From assembly GCF_014649655.1 (NCBI RefSeq), contig NZ_BMTL01000002.1:124001-188000 (forward strand): a DNA stretch of 64,000 nt, given 5' to 3'. This stretch comes from Streptomyces humidus (GTDB lineage Bacteria; Actinomycetota; Actinomycetes; Streptomycetales; Streptomycetaceae). Below are positions 31,846-40,924 of this stretch, in pieces; positions within the stretch are counted from its first letter, which is position 1, and each line of letters opens with the position of its first letter. Position numbers and translations under genes: made by a program. Under the pieces are notes generated by a model. The model was not told the DNA's origin, ran no database searches, and saw only the letters and a list, made by a program, of their open reading frames with translations.

Positions 31846-32433
31846 ATGCCACGAGTCGGCCTCACCACCGACCGCCTCGTCGAGGCCGCCGCCGACCTGG
31901 CCGACGAAGCGGGTTTCGAGAACGTCAGCATCTCGGCACTGGCACGACGGTTCGGAGTGAAGGACGCAAGCCTGTACTCCCATGTGAGGAGCCTGCGCGA
32001 ACTGCGCACACGGCTGGCGCTGCTCGTCGGCGGAGAGATGATCGACCGAATCGCCGTGGCCGTGGTCGGACTGGCCGGCAAGGATGCGCTGGTCGCCTTC
32101 GCAGGCGCCTACCGGGAGTACGCCCTGCGCCACCCGGGCCGGTACGCCGCCACCCAGATCCGCATCGATCAGGAACTCGACCGGGAACTGACCGCCAACT
32201 CCCCTGCCCTGCGCCGGACCGGCGAGATCACCTACGGAATGCTCCGCGCGTACGGACTCGACGAACCCGACCTCACCGACGCCGTCCGCCTGCTGCGCAG
32301 CACGTTTCACGGCTACTGCATGCTGGAGGCCGGCGGCGCCTTCGGCGCTCCGCGGGACGTGCAGCGGTCGTGGGACAAAGCGATCGCTGCACTGCACACG
32401 GCGCTCACTCACTGGCCGCGGGAGGAGTCCTGA
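31846..32433 (+). CDS. TetR/AcrR family regulator, WHG-domain type
   Basis: A 195-residue repressor. The N-terminal helix-turn-helix is at about residues 10-55 (FENVSISALARRFGVKDASL, followed by YSHVRSLRELR). The C-terminal ligand domain is of the TetR_C_33/WHG type, with the conserved YREYALRHPGRYAATQ and LLRSTFHGYCMLEAGGAFG. Members usually control a neighbouring oxidoreductase or transporter, but the sequence downstream has been interrupted by an IS701 element, so the partner may be lost. AAGGCGG stands before the ATG. Confidence 0.9.
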   Translation: MPRVGLTTDRLVEAAADLADEAGFENVSISALARRFGVKDASLYSHVRSLRELRTRLALLVGGEMIDRIAVAVVGLAGKDALVAFAGAYREYALRHPGRYAATQIRIDQELDRELTANSPALRRTGEITYGMLRAYGLDEPDLTDAVRLLRSTFHGYCMLEAGGAFGAPRDVQRSWDKAIAALHTALTHWPREES

Positions 32434-32637
32434 TGCGACGCACACCCAGGTCGGCGAGGCCCGGGGCCGCGGATCCGGTGGGAGAGCAGAGGACATCGAG
32501 CGGAACGTCGAGCCGGGGGAGACGAGCGCGGCGATCTGCCGGTCGTCGGCCGACCCTGGGACGAACACTGCTACGGCACAAGCCTGTTGACGTGCATCGA
32601 GCCGGCACAGCGTTTCGGCTTCGTCTTGGGCTCCTAG

Positions 32638-33954
32638 TACTGCAACGGTGTCTACCGTGACTGCTGGCCAGGTTCGTCGTTGGTGTGATTATGGGTGGGG
32701 ACCTTGCTGATGCGCGTGTGTGGGCGAGTGAACTGGATGCGGTGCACGGGCGGTTCGTGCACCGGTTCAGCCGGTCGGAGCCACGGGAGTCGGCGCTGGC
32801 CTATATGCGGGGGCTGATCGCTCCGCTGCAGCGCAAGAACGGCTGGACCCTGGCCGAGGAGGCAGGCCACGGCGGGCCAGACCGTATCCAGCGGATGCTG
32901 AACCGAATCGAGTGGGACGCCGACGAGGTCCTCGACGACGTACGCCGCTACGTGGTCGACCATCTCGGGGACCGCGAAGCGGTGCTCATCGTCGACGACA
33001 CCGGCTTCCTGAAGAAGGGCACCCGCTCGGCCGGGGTCCAACGGCAGTACTCCGGTACCGCCGGACGGACCGAGAACTGCCAGGTCGGGGTCTTTCTCGC
33101 CTACGCCACCGGCCGAGGACGGACCCTGATCGACCGGCGGCTGTATCTGCCCACGTCCTGGACGGACGACCGGGAACGCTGCCGGCGGGCGGGCATCGGT
33201 GACGAGGTCGCCTTCGAGACGAAGGTGGCCATGGCCAAGGCGATGGTCCGCAAGGCCATCGCGGACCGGATCCCGTTTCGGTGGGTGACCGCGGATGCCG
33301 CCTACGGCTTCAGCAAGGGCTGGCGCTTCGAACTCGAGCAGGCCGATGTCTTCCACGTCATGGCCACCACCCGGCACGACACCGTCGTCACCCGCTGGGC
33401 ACTCGACCACCCCGTCCACGACCTGTTTCCCAACCTGCCACGGCAGAAATGGAAGCGCCGTTCCTGCGGCGAGGGGGCACACGGCCGACGGATCTACGAC
33501 TGGGCCCGCGTCGAGGTGAGGCCCTGGCACCGCGAAGACCGCAGGCACTGGGTCATCGCCCGCCGCAGCGTGAGCAGGCCCGAGGAAATCTCCTACTACG
33601 TCGCCTACTGTCCCGCCGACACCACCCTGGATCAGCTGATCCGCATCGCCGGCAGCCGCTGGGCGGTGGAGGAGTGCTTCCAGACCGCCAAGCAGGAGTG
33701 CGGCCTGGACGACTACCAAGTCCGCCGCTACCCCGGCTGGCACCGCCACATGACCCTCGCCATGGCCGCCCACGCCTGCCTCACCGTTCTGCGGGCCCGC
33801 CAGATGGACACGGAGAAAGCAGAAACGGATCCTCCCAGGTCATCCACCTCAGCCTCGCCGAGATCAGACGCCTGATCGCCCGCCGCAGCCACTACAAACG
33901 ACGCGGACACAGCCCCTGAACTGCCTAGCAATCAGAACAAACACCGTTGCAGTA
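32638..33954 (+). mobile_element. IS701 family insertion sequence, complete
   Basis: A 1317-bp element. The 14-bp terminal inverted repeats are perfect (TACTGCAACGGTGT at 32638-32651 and its complement at 33941-33954). They are flanked by a direct CTAG on each side (32634-32637 and 33955-33958), matching the 4-bp YTAR target duplication known for IS701 elements. Perfect ends and an intact transposase point to recent insertion. Confidence 0.92.
32685..33875 (+). CDS. IS701 family transposase
   Basis: A 396-residue DDE transposase. The first Asp is in REAVLIVDDTGFLKKGTRSA, the second in FRWVTADAAYGFSKGWRFEL and the Glu in IAGSRWAVEECFQTAKQECG, all in the RNase H-like core at about residues 100-345. 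Length and motif order are normal, so the protein should be functional. The start may be the GTG at 32685 or the ATG at 32691. The last 30 residues are low-complexity. Confidence 0.95.
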   Translation: MIMGGDLADARVWASELDAVHGRFVHRFSRSEPRESALAYMRGLIAPLQRKNGWTLAEEAGHGGPDRIQRMLNRIEWDADEVLDDVRRYVVDHLGDREAVLIVDDTGFLKKGTRSAGVQRQYSGTAGRTENCQVGVFLAYATGRGRTLIDRRLYLPTSWTDDRERCRRAGIGDEVAFETKVAMAKAMVRKAIADRIPFRWVTADAAYGFSKGWRFELEQADVFHVMATTRHDTVVTRWALDHPVHDLFPNLPRQKWKRRSCGEGAHGRRIYDWARVEVRPWHREDRRHWVIARRSVSRPEEISYYVAYCPADTTLDQLIRIAGSRWAVEECFQTAKQECGLDDYQVRRYPGWHRHMTLAMAAHACLTVLRARQMDTEKAETDPPRSSTSASPRSDA

Positions 33955-33958
33955 CTAG

Positions 33959-34197
33959 CCAGTGCGCGACCGCGCGCGGTGACGAACAGGCCGATTGCGG
34001 CCGACGTGACAGCCGTGATCTTCGCGGCATGCCGGTTGAGGACTCTCCTCCCGTCATCGAGGTCGAATGCCGACCACACCTACCGCCGCCGACTGACGCG
34101 GGAAGTCGCCCGGTCCGTCCGGATCATCGCTGACACCGTTTTCGTCACCGACCGACAGCACAAGGTTGCGAACCGAGTACCAGCGCCAGCTTGAGGA
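33959..34197. other. Flank right of IS701
   Basis: About 240 bases between the IS701 element and the end of the DUF2264 gene. A minus-strand frame starting near 34079 looks partly coding (MWSAFDLDDGRRVLNRHAAK) and runs into the IS701 end, so a small gene may have been cut by the insertion. I cannot name it. Confidence 0.3.
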
Positions 34198-35964
34198 TCA
34201 CCGAGGCGCGACCGACCACCACGATGTCGCGGCCCCCTGGTCTGAAGCCGTGCAGCCGAAGCGGAAGTACTGCTCCGAGCCGCTCGCCCAGCGGACGGTC
34301 AGGTCGTGGGCGTCGTGGGCATCGTGGATGTCATCGACAGTCGCCCTCCTCACCTCTACGGACACCAAATCCCCGAAAGGCGGGGGGTTGTGCTCGGCAG
34401 TGAGTCGGGCCAACGCGACGAAAAGCGTCGGGCCGTGTCCCACCGTGCCCGAAAGCCTGGAGTCGTCGCCGGTCAGTCCGTACACGCCCGCAAGGTCGGT
34501 CCGTTCGTTTCCGTCTTCCGCCGGTCCCCAACCCGTGACGTGTACGGCCGTCCCCGGTGCCGCGCCGGATACGAGATGAGCCCGAACCTCCACCGCCCCC
34601 TCTGCCACCACCAGACTCGTGAGCTCGGCTCCGGAACTCAGCGCGTGCCGGGAGGCCGCCCAGCCCTCCCCTGCACCGAGAGGAACGATGCCCTCGCGGC
34701 TCGAATCATCCCCGACCGTGACAGAGTTGTCCGGCGGCGAACTCCGCGGCCTGGTGACGGTGGAGTAGGCAAAGCGCGTGTAGAACGGGTCGTAACGAAC
34801 GTCCTCACTGCCGTGATTGTGCAAGCGGACCAGACCGTCGGAGCTGGTGGACTGCAGCAGCCAGTTGGGGCCGGCAACGGGTGTGACCTCGTTCTGCCTT
34901 TCTGCAGGTCCCGCTTCCTCCTGCGCCGTCCACACCGGGTGATCCGACGGGAGCAGCAAGCCCAAGAAACCCTTGCTGGCCCAGTAAGGGGAGGCCGGTC
35001 CGGAGTAGCCCTGCAGAACCGACTCGTCGGGTCCGTGCCAGCCGAGCGTCAGCAGTCCCTGATCGTCCACTGCGTCTCGCTCCAGGAAGTACTTCAACGC
35101 GCCCGAGGCCAGACGACGGGTCTCGCCGGGAGGCAACGGAGTGTGGTCGGTCAGCGCGCCCAGCCACAGCGGTGCGGTGGTGGCGAACCGGTAGGTGAGG
35201 GAACGGCCCTGGTGCAGGGGTGCTCCGTCACCGCCGAAAAGGCGTGCGTAGTCGGCGAGATGCGTCTGGAGGCGACCTCCGTAGAGGCTGAGCAGATCAC
35301 GGTCGTCGGCCAGCCAGGCGTGGAGCACCGGGTAGAGGTGCATCGCCCAGCCGTTGTAGTAGTCGAAAGCACGGCCAGGGCCGTCGGTGTACCAGCCGTC
35401 ACCGACGTACCACTGCTCGATGCGTTCCAGGCCGCGGTCGATCGCCTTGCGGGAGGCCCCTGCTTCGTGACCCACCTCTTCAAGGAAGCCGCCTACCGTG
35501 ACCGGGAAGAGCTCCCAGTTGCAGGGCCACGCTGCGGCGGTCAGCGCATCGGCCAGCCAGTCCGCCACGCGCTGCTGAACGCCGTCGTCGAGACGGTCCC
35601 AGAGCAGCGGACGGGTCAGGCGCAGTGCAAGGGCGATCGATGCGGCCTCTACCAGGGGTTGACTCCGGTCCTCGATGCGGGGCCAGACACCGGAGACCCC
35701 TGCCGCAAGACCGGTTGCGTAGCGTTCCAGCGCTGTCTCGTCGCGGCGGAAGGCTGCCAGCAGAAGGGTGCGGGCATATCCCTCCAGTCCGTCGGAGAGG
35801 CGACCGGACCAGCTCTCCCGGGAGCCGGGAAAGTGGTAGAGAGCACGATCCTCGGTGGCGTAGGGCTCCACCGAGGCGAGCAGTGCGTCAGCGGCCGCCT
35901 GCCAGTGAGTGCGGGTGTATCCGGTGCGGGGACTGAGGGCGGCATCGGGCGCGGGAAGGTACAT
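34198..35964 (-). CDS. DUF2264 domain protein, pectin-associated
   Basis: A 588-residue protein with a large N-terminal (alpha/alpha) barrel of the DUF2264 type (AADALLASVEPYATEDRALY, WPCNWELFPVTVGGFLEEVG, YTDGPGRAFDYYNGWAMHLY) and a C-terminal beta-sandwich. The family is often found in gene clusters for rhamnogalacturonan and related polysaccharides and resembles glycoside hydrolases that act on unsaturated or terminal sugars, but the reaction is not firmly established. No signal peptide, so it probably works on imported oligosaccharides. AAGGAAAG stands before the ATG. It is second in a leftward operon after the acetylesterase gene, 89 bases apart. Confidence 0.85.
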   Translation of the reverse strand: MYLPAPDAALSPRTGYTRTHWQAAADALLASVEPYATEDRALYHFPGSRESWSGRLSDGLEGYARTLLLAAFRRDETALERYATGLAAGVSGVWPRIEDRSQPLVEAASIALALRLTRPLLWDRLDDGVQQRVADWLADALTAAAWPCNWELFPVTVGGFLEEVGHEAGASRKAIDRGLERIEQWYVGDGWYTDGPGRAFDYYNGWAMHLYPVLHAWLADDRDLLSLYGGRLQTHLADYARLFGGDGAPLHQGRSLTYRFATTAPLWLGALTDHTPLPPGETRRLASGALKYFLERDAVDDQGLLTLGWHGPDESVLQGYSGPASPYWASKGFLGLLLPSDHPVWTAQEEAGPAERQNEVTPVAGPNWLLQSTSSDGLVRLHNHGSEDVRYDPFYTRFAYSTVTRPRSSPPDNSVTVGDDSSREGIVPLGAGEGWAASRHALSSGAELTSLVVAEGAVEVRAHLVSGAAPGTAVHVTGWGPAEDGNERTDLAGVYGLTGDDSRLSGTVGHGPTLFVALARLTAEHNPPPFGDLVSVEVRRATVDDIHDAHDAHDLTVRWASGSEQYFRFGCTASDQGAATSWWSVAPR

Positions 35965-36053
35965 CTGTTGTTTCTTTCCTTAGCGGCCTGGTCGGAGCCT
36001 GTCATGTCAGGACCTGGGGGCGTCCCGGTTCCGGTCGAGGCGCCCCCAGGCGC

Positions 36054-37097
36054 TCATCCCACCTGCACAGCCGCCTTCGACACCAGATGCCGGGCGACGA
36101 GTTCGTCGCGGACCAGGCCCGCGTAGAGCGTGGCGCCGTTCAGGGAGGTGTGTGTGTTGTCGCGCTTCTCGTTGTAGAGGTAGAGCGCCTTGGATTTCTC
36201 GGCTCCCAGTGACTCCACCAACGCCTTGGTCTTGGCCGTCAGATCAACCAACGGGACGCCCCACGCGGCGGCGACAGAGCGGATCACCGCCGGGTGGTCG
36301 ACACCAAGCCCGTTGACCAACAGAGCCGTTGGGTTGTTCAGGGTGCCGTCTGCGTTGAACCAACGGCGGACTATGGGGGTCACCAGTACCGGCCGTCCGC
36401 CCTTATCCCTCACCCCTGTCACCAGTTTCTCGAGGTTCGCGCGGTAGGTCGTCCCGTCGGTTGTCTTGTCGTTGTGGGCGAGCTGGACCAGGACGAGGTC
36501 GCCGGGGCGGATCAGCGGCTGAACGGTGGCCCACAGCAGGGGGTTCCCCAGATACGTGACCGTACTCTCGCCGGAATCGGCGTAGTTGGCGACCGTGATG
36601 CCCTTGCTCAAGTACTGCGGGAGTTGCTGACCCCAGCCGGTGTACGGATCGGCAGGTTGGTCACAGACGGTGGAGTCACCGATGAGGATGATCTGCCGAA
36701 CGTGCCGGGCCGGAGTGACCCTGATGTCCGCCAGCGCCGGCGCTGAGCCGCCGAGCGCCAGGTCCAGCCCGGGAGTGCCGACCGCTCCCGTCGGTTCGCC
36801 CTCGGGGCTACGGACGTCGACCGTGAAGCTGCGGACGATGCGGGCACCAGCCGGGACGGCGGTCTCGGGCAGCATCGCACGCCGGGTCTCCGCGTTGACG
36901 CTGGTGCTCGACTCGCCGTCGCCGCCGAGGACGACCCTCACGTCATAGGAGTCGGGAGGGACGTCGAAGTGGCATGCGGTGGGGGTGCAGTGGTCGATAC
37001 CGAGGGGCGCCGGATCTCCGTGAGCAGTTGCGGGTGCGGCCGTGAGGGCGGCCGTCAGGGTCAGTGCCGCCATTACGGCCATGTTGAAACGTCTCAC
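36054..37097 (-). CDS. Secreted rhamnogalacturonan acetylesterase-like SGNH hydrolase (CE12-like)
   Basis: Removes acetyl groups from pectin backbone galacturonate, opening it to lyases. After a signal peptide (ALTLTAALTAAPATAHG) there is a small beta-domain and then the SGNH fold: nucleophile Ser in IILIGDSTVCDQPADPYTGW, Gly and Asn blocks in DLVLVQLAHNDKTTDG, and the Asp-His pair in EKRDNTHTSLNGA. This order is that of RhgT/CE12 enzymes. The start is taken at the GTG 37097 because GGAGGAG lies seven bases before it; an in-frame GTG at 37115 has no such site. It is divergent from the lyase gene, and the 191 bases between carry two LacI-type words. Confidence 0.88.
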   Translation of the reverse strand: MRRFNMAVMAALTLTAALTAAPATAHGDPAPLGIDHCTPTACHFDVPPDSYDVRVVLGGDGESSTSVNAETRRAMLPETAVPAGARIVRSFTVDVRSPEGEPTGAVGTPGLDLALGGSAPALADIRVTPARHVRQIILIGDSTVCDQPADPYTGWGQQLPQYLSKGITVANYADSGESTVTYLGNPLLWATVQPLIRPGDLVLVQLAHNDKTTDGTTYRANLEKLVTGVRDKGGRPVLVTPIVRRWFNADGTLNNPTALLVNGLGVDHPAVIRSVAAAWGVPLVDLTAKTKALVESLGAEKSKALYLYNEKRDNTHTSLNGATLYAGLVRDELVARHLVSKAAVQVG

Positions 37098-37151
37098 GTG
37101 CGGCTCCTCCGTCACGGGAACAGGGGCTGGCGACCGGACGATAGCGCCTTC

Positions 37152-37164
37152 TGTAAGCGCTTTC
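37152..37164. promoter_or_regulatory. LacI-type operator between acetylesterase and lyase genes
   Basis: TGTAAGCGCTTTC has the palindromic AAGCGCTT core of LacI-family operators. It lies in the divergent promoter of two pectin genes and is a likely site for one of the two LacI proteins of the island. Confidence 0.65.
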
Positions 37165-37208
37165 TAGGATGTGGAACGATCTCACAAGATTGCCCGCCCC
37201 GCGCGAGT

Positions 37209-37220
37209 GAAAGCCCTTTC
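37209..37220. promoter_or_regulatory. Second LacI-type site, GAAAGCCCTTTC
   Basis: The 12-base word GAAAGCCCTTTC lies 45 bases right of the first site and 68 bases before the lyase start. The identical 12-mer stands before the surface-protein gene at 40896-40907, which supports a shared regulator. Confidence 0.6.
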
Positions 37221-37288
37221 GCGAAATCGATTCAACTGTCACGCTCTCAGGCACCCGCACCCCCACACCTCTCGAAGGAGGCACCCCC

Positions 37289-38965
37289 ATGTCCGGATCC
37301 GACAACCACAGGCCGGTCCGACGCCGCACCTTCGTCCTCGGCGCCGCCGCCGGTTCGGCCGCGCTCGCCGGGCCGCTCGCCGTCCCGGCCACCGCGGCGG
37401 CCTTCGGCTACAGCGACGACGGCTCCAACTACGTCGTCGACTCCGGCGCCGCCCTGGTCTTCAAAGTCAGCAAGACCACCGGCGATCTGACGTCGCTGAT
37501 CTACCGAGGCACCGAATACCAGGGCTACGGCGGCATGAACTCGCACATCGAGTCGGGCCTCGGCAGTTCCACCGTGACGATCGCACGGTCCGGTTCGACG
37601 ATCCTGATCTCGGTCACACACGGGACCCTCAAGCACTACTACGCAGCGCGCAGCGGCGAAAACAACGTGTACATGTGGACCAACAAGGCTGATACCTCCG
37701 TTTCCGCAACCCGTTACATCGTGCGTGTCAAGGCGGGCCGGTTCCTGAACGACGAGCCCGACTCCTACACCTACACGACCAGCACCATCGAGGCTTCCGA
37801 CGTCTTCGCGAAGTCAGACGGTCAGACCCGCTCCAAGCACTACTCCAGGCTCCGCGTCATCGACTACGACTACATCGGCTGGACGGCAGGCAACGTCGGG
37901 CTGTGGATCGTGCGCAGCAACCACGAGAAGGCCTCCGGTGGACCGTTCTACCGCTCCCTGCTGCGCCACCAGAGCGCCGACGGCGGAGGCCTGTACGAAA
38001 TCCTTTACTACGGACAGAACCAGACCGAGGAGCAACGCTTCGGCCTCCAGGGCCCGTACGTGATCGCCTTCACTGACGGCGGTGCGCCCTCCTCCTCGCT
38101 CTTCCCCGGAAACCTGACCACATCCTGGGCCGACTCGCTCGGCATCTCCGGCTATGTCGGTGCGAGCGGACGCGGCCGGGTCGCGGGGGTCGGCATCACC
38201 GGACGCGACGCGGCCTACCCGTACACGATCGGTCTCGCCAACGCGGCAGCACAGTACTGGGGTTCGGCACGGCTGTCCGACGGCTACTTCTCCATCGCCG
38301 GGGTGCTGCCCGGGACGTACACGCTTACCGTCCACAAGAGCGAGCTGGCCGTGTACAACACGCAGGTGACCGTGTCCGCCGGCGGGACGACAACCCTGAA
38401 CTCGATCGCCGTCCCGTCGTCGAACGATCCGAGCAACGCGAGCGCGATCTGGCGCATCAACGACTGGACCGGCACCCCGAGCGGCTTCAAGAACGCCGAC
38501 CTCATGACGTACGCCCACCCCTCGGACGTACGGGCCTCCGCCTGGACCGGCAACGTGGTGATCGGCAGCGGCAGCCAGACTTCGGCCTTCCCCTGTTACA
38601 TCTGGAAGGACGTCAACAGCGGTCTGCTCGTGTACTTCAAACTGACCGCAGCCCAGGCCGCCTCCGCACACACCTTGCGCATCGGCGTGACGACGGCCTA
38701 CGCCAACGGACGTCCACAGGTCGTCGTCAACGACACCTGGACCTCGGCCATCCCCTACCCGCCCACCCAGCCGAACACCCGGTCCCTGACGAACGGGTCC
38801 TATCGGGGGAACAACCACACGTTCAGCTACAGCGTTCCGGCGAGCGCATGGCTCACGGACACCAGCCGGTACAACGTGCTGAAAATCAACGTGGTGAGCG
38901 GTTCGGGGTCGACCTCCTACCTCAGCGCGGGCACCTCGATCGACGCAATCGACCTGCTGAACTGA
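37289..38965 (+). CDS. Secreted rhamnogalacturonan lyase, PL4-like
   Basis: Cleaves the rhamnose-galacturonate backbone of pectin by beta-elimination, outside the cell. A Tat-type signal (RRRTFVLGAAAGSAALAGPL) is followed by the three PL4 parts: an N-terminal beta-sandwich (YVVDSGAALVFKVSKTTGDL, then RGTEYQGYGGMNSHIESGLG), a fibronectin III-like domain (ISIAGVLPGTYTLTVHKSEL-type stretch at about 325-365) and a C-terminal carbohydrate-binding jelly roll (residues 385-558). The length of 558 fits PL4. AAGGAGG precedes the ATG. It shares its promoter region with the acetylesterase gene, and its end nearly touches the convergent GH43 gene. Confidence 0.88.
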   Translation: MSGSDNHRPVRRRTFVLGAAAGSAALAGPLAVPATAAAFGYSDDGSNYVVDSGAALVFKVSKTTGDLTSLIYRGTEYQGYGGMNSHIESGLGSSTVTIARSGSTILISVTHGTLKHYYAARSGENNVYMWTNKADTSVSATRYIVRVKAGRFLNDEPDSYTYTTSTIEASDVFAKSDGQTRSKHYSRLRVIDYDYIGWTAGNVGLWIVRSNHEKASGGPFYRSLLRHQSADGGGLYEILYYGQNQTEEQRFGLQGPYVIAFTDGGAPSSSLFPGNLTTSWADSLGISGYVGASGRGRVAGVGITGRDAAYPYTIGLANAAAQYWGSARLSDGYFSIAGVLPGTYTLTVHKSELAVYNTQVTVSAGGTTTLNSIAVPSSNDPSNASAIWRINDWTGTPSGFKNADLMTYAHPSDVRASAWTGNVVIGSGSQTSAFPCYIWKDVNSGLLVYFKLTAAQAASAHTLRIGVTTAYANGRPQVVVNDTWTSAIPYPPTQPNTRSLTNGSYRGNNHTFSYSVPASAWLTDTSRYNVLKINVVSGSGSTSYLSAGTSIDAIDLLN

Positions 38966-38972
38966 GGCATTC

Positions 38973-40385
38973 TCATGAACCTCGTGTCCACTGCTGGTTG
39001 GTACCGCCGTTGCATGTGTACGTAATGACGGCTGCCGAGTTGGCGGTGGACGCGCCATTCACGTCCAGACACCCTCCGCCGGCTCGCGACTTGACGTTCA
39101 CGTAGTTCCCGGACGTCGTGAGCGACCACTGTTGACTGGTGGTCGTGGCGTTGCAGTCCTCCTGGGTGACCGTGCTCGCGTTCGCCTGCACGCACAGAGA
39201 ACTGTTCCTGACGATCAACTGGTAGTAACCGCTGTCGATCGACTTGAACCAGTACTTCTGGTTGTTTCCGCCGTTGCAGTCGTACTGCTTGATCTGAGCT
39301 CCCGACCACAGGGACTGACTCGTCACGTCGGCACACTTGCCGCTGTGCCGGGCGATGAGCGTGTTGTACGTGGCACTCGTGCCGGTGACCGTTCCGAGGG
39401 CCGTGTCGACGGTGACCTCGGGGGCCCACGACATCGACAGCGAGGTGGACGTGGGGAAGGCGAGTGGCAGCCACACATAGCGGGAGTCGTTGACGGTGCC
39501 GCCGAAGGAGTTGCCCCAGCGGTCACCCAGGTACAGGTAGGAGGTGCCCGACGTTCCCTGGACCGGCAGCACGTATGCGGTCTGCGAGCCGTACGCCGTC
39601 GAGTCTCCGACGTTGGTCATGGCCGTCCAGGGTCCGGCGAGGGAGGTCGCTGTCGCGTACTGCTGCTGATTGGGGTTCCAGCCGGTAGCCGCCGAAGTGA
39701 GCATGAAGTAGACGCCGTTGCGCTTGAACAGTGCGGGCGCCTCTCGGTGACCACCGTGCCAGGGGTCGGCGACCAGATCTGCGATACCGGTGTAGTCGGC
39801 TGTCAGCCGGTAGATCTGCAGGTCGTAGTTCTCGCGCGCGGCCGAGACCATGTACCCGGTACCGTCGGTGTCCACAAAGACCGTGATGTCACGGGACATG
39901 TGCTGGTCGAGCGGGCGGAAGCTGCCCTGCCAGGTGTAGTTCCCGTCAACGGTGTCCGACACGGCGACAGCGGCCCGGGCCTCGCTGTAGTCGACGCCGT
40001 TCTCCTTGTGCATCCACATCACGTACTTGCCGGTTGCGGCGTTGTACATGACCTTCGGTCGCTCGATGTTGGCGGTGGCCAGTTCGAAGGCGCTCGACTG
40101 GGTGAGGACGTGGTTGCGGAACTCCCAGTTCTTCAGGTCTGTGGAGCGGTAGGCGTCCACGTACCGGAAGGTGTTGTCGGCGTTGCGGTTCTCGCCGAAC
40201 CAGTAGTAGAAGGAACCGACTTTGAGGACCCCTCCACCGTGGGCGTGCACAGGGCCGCCCGAAGTGTCGGTGAACTGCGTGCCGTTGATGATAGTCATGG
40301 GCGCCGCATGGGCAGGGCCCGCAGCGGCGAAAGCGCCGAACAGCGCCAGACAGAGGGCGAGCAGCGTCGCGTAGGCGCGTTTCAT
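38973..40385 (-). CDS. Secreted GH43-type glycosidase with ricin-type CBM13
   Basis: A 470-residue secreted enzyme. The signal peptide ends near PAHAA. Residues 30-325 form a five-bladed propeller of family 43, with the usual early Asp/Glu region (VHAHGGGVLKVGSFYYWFGE), a central SRDITVFVDTDGTGYMVSA and the HREAPALFKRNGVYFMLTSA motif carrying the acid Glu. It most resembles exo-galactanase-like GH43 members, so removal of galactan side chains of rhamnogalacturonan is likely. Residues 335-470 are a ricin B lectin/CBM13 with repeated Q-W motifs. ATG 40385 is chosen because AAGGAG lies ten bases upstream. Confidence 0.87.
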   Translation of the reverse strand: MKRAYATLLALCLALFGAFAAAGPAHAAPMTIINGTQFTDTSGGPVHAHGGGVLKVGSFYYWFGENRNADNTFRYVDAYRSTDLKNWEFRNHVLTQSSAFELATANIERPKVMYNAATGKYVMWMHKENGVDYSEARAAVAVSDTVDGNYTWQGSFRPLDQHMSRDITVFVDTDGTGYMVSAARENYDLQIYRLTADYTGIADLVADPWHGGHREAPALFKRNGVYFMLTSAATGWNPNQQQYATATSLAGPWTAMTNVGDSTAYGSQTAYVLPVQGTSGTSYLYLGDRWGNSFGGTVNDSRYVWLPLAFPTSTSLSMSWAPEVTVDTALGTVTGTSATYNTLIARHSGKCADVTSQSLWSGAQIKQYDCNGGNNQKYWFKSIDSGYYQLIVRNSSLCVQANASTVTQEDCNATTTSQQWSLTTSGNYVNVKSRAGGGCLDVNGASTANSAAVITYTCNGGTNQQWTRGS

Positions 40386-40895
40386 CTCACGCACTCTCCT
40401 TCACGGTGTCGGCGACAGGGCGCCGAAGTCGGGTGTGCCCTCCGGTGGCCGGGCGAAGGTTCGGATCGGAAGGCTGGGGCTGTGATCGCTCAGGACGAGC
40501 GGGTCGTCTTCTTGCCTCAGGGGTGTGGTGGATCAGGACGTCGGTCTCACCGCCATGCAGTCGTCAACGAGTGGTGTCCAACCTGGTCGGGTGCGCGCTC
40601 GGCGTCGAAGCGGCGAGCCCGCCGGACGAGGCCTCGGGTGTTGGCGAGTCCGGCCAGGTCCCTGAGTGACGCAGGACGCTCAGGTCGTAGGCGGGACGGA
40701 TCACCGCGTCGTCGAAACAGCCGCCGAGACGGTCGTCTTCGGGTCAGTGCGGCGGCGGACGAGCGGGTTGGCGTACAAGCGGGTTGCCTCTCAGCGAGGG
40801 TCGCGTCCGGGACTGCGAACGGCATGTGGAGTGAGGAACGCCGAAAAGGTATGGGTGTGTTACGAGCAGGTCAACGGGTCTGACAGGACTTCATG
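40386..40895. other. Divergent intergenic region
   Basis: About 510 bases between the leftward GH43 gene and the surface-protein gene. No frame here shows clear coding bias and no known domain. It must contain both promoters. Confidence 0.4.
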
Positions 40896-40907
40896 GAAAG
40901 CCCTTTC
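40896..40907. promoter_or_regulatory. LacI-type site before the surface-protein gene
   Basis: GAAAGCCCTTTC, identical to the word at 37209-37220, ends 17 bases before the start codon at 40925. In that position a bound repressor would block transcription or elongation. Confidence 0.6.
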
Positions 40908-40924
40908 TGGGATTTTCCGGCCGG

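Noticed and set aside
39132..40883. Plus-strand 583-codon frame opposite the GH43 gene
   Set aside because: Val/Gly/Arg-rich shadow with no motif; the minus strand has signal peptide, GH43 and ricin domains.
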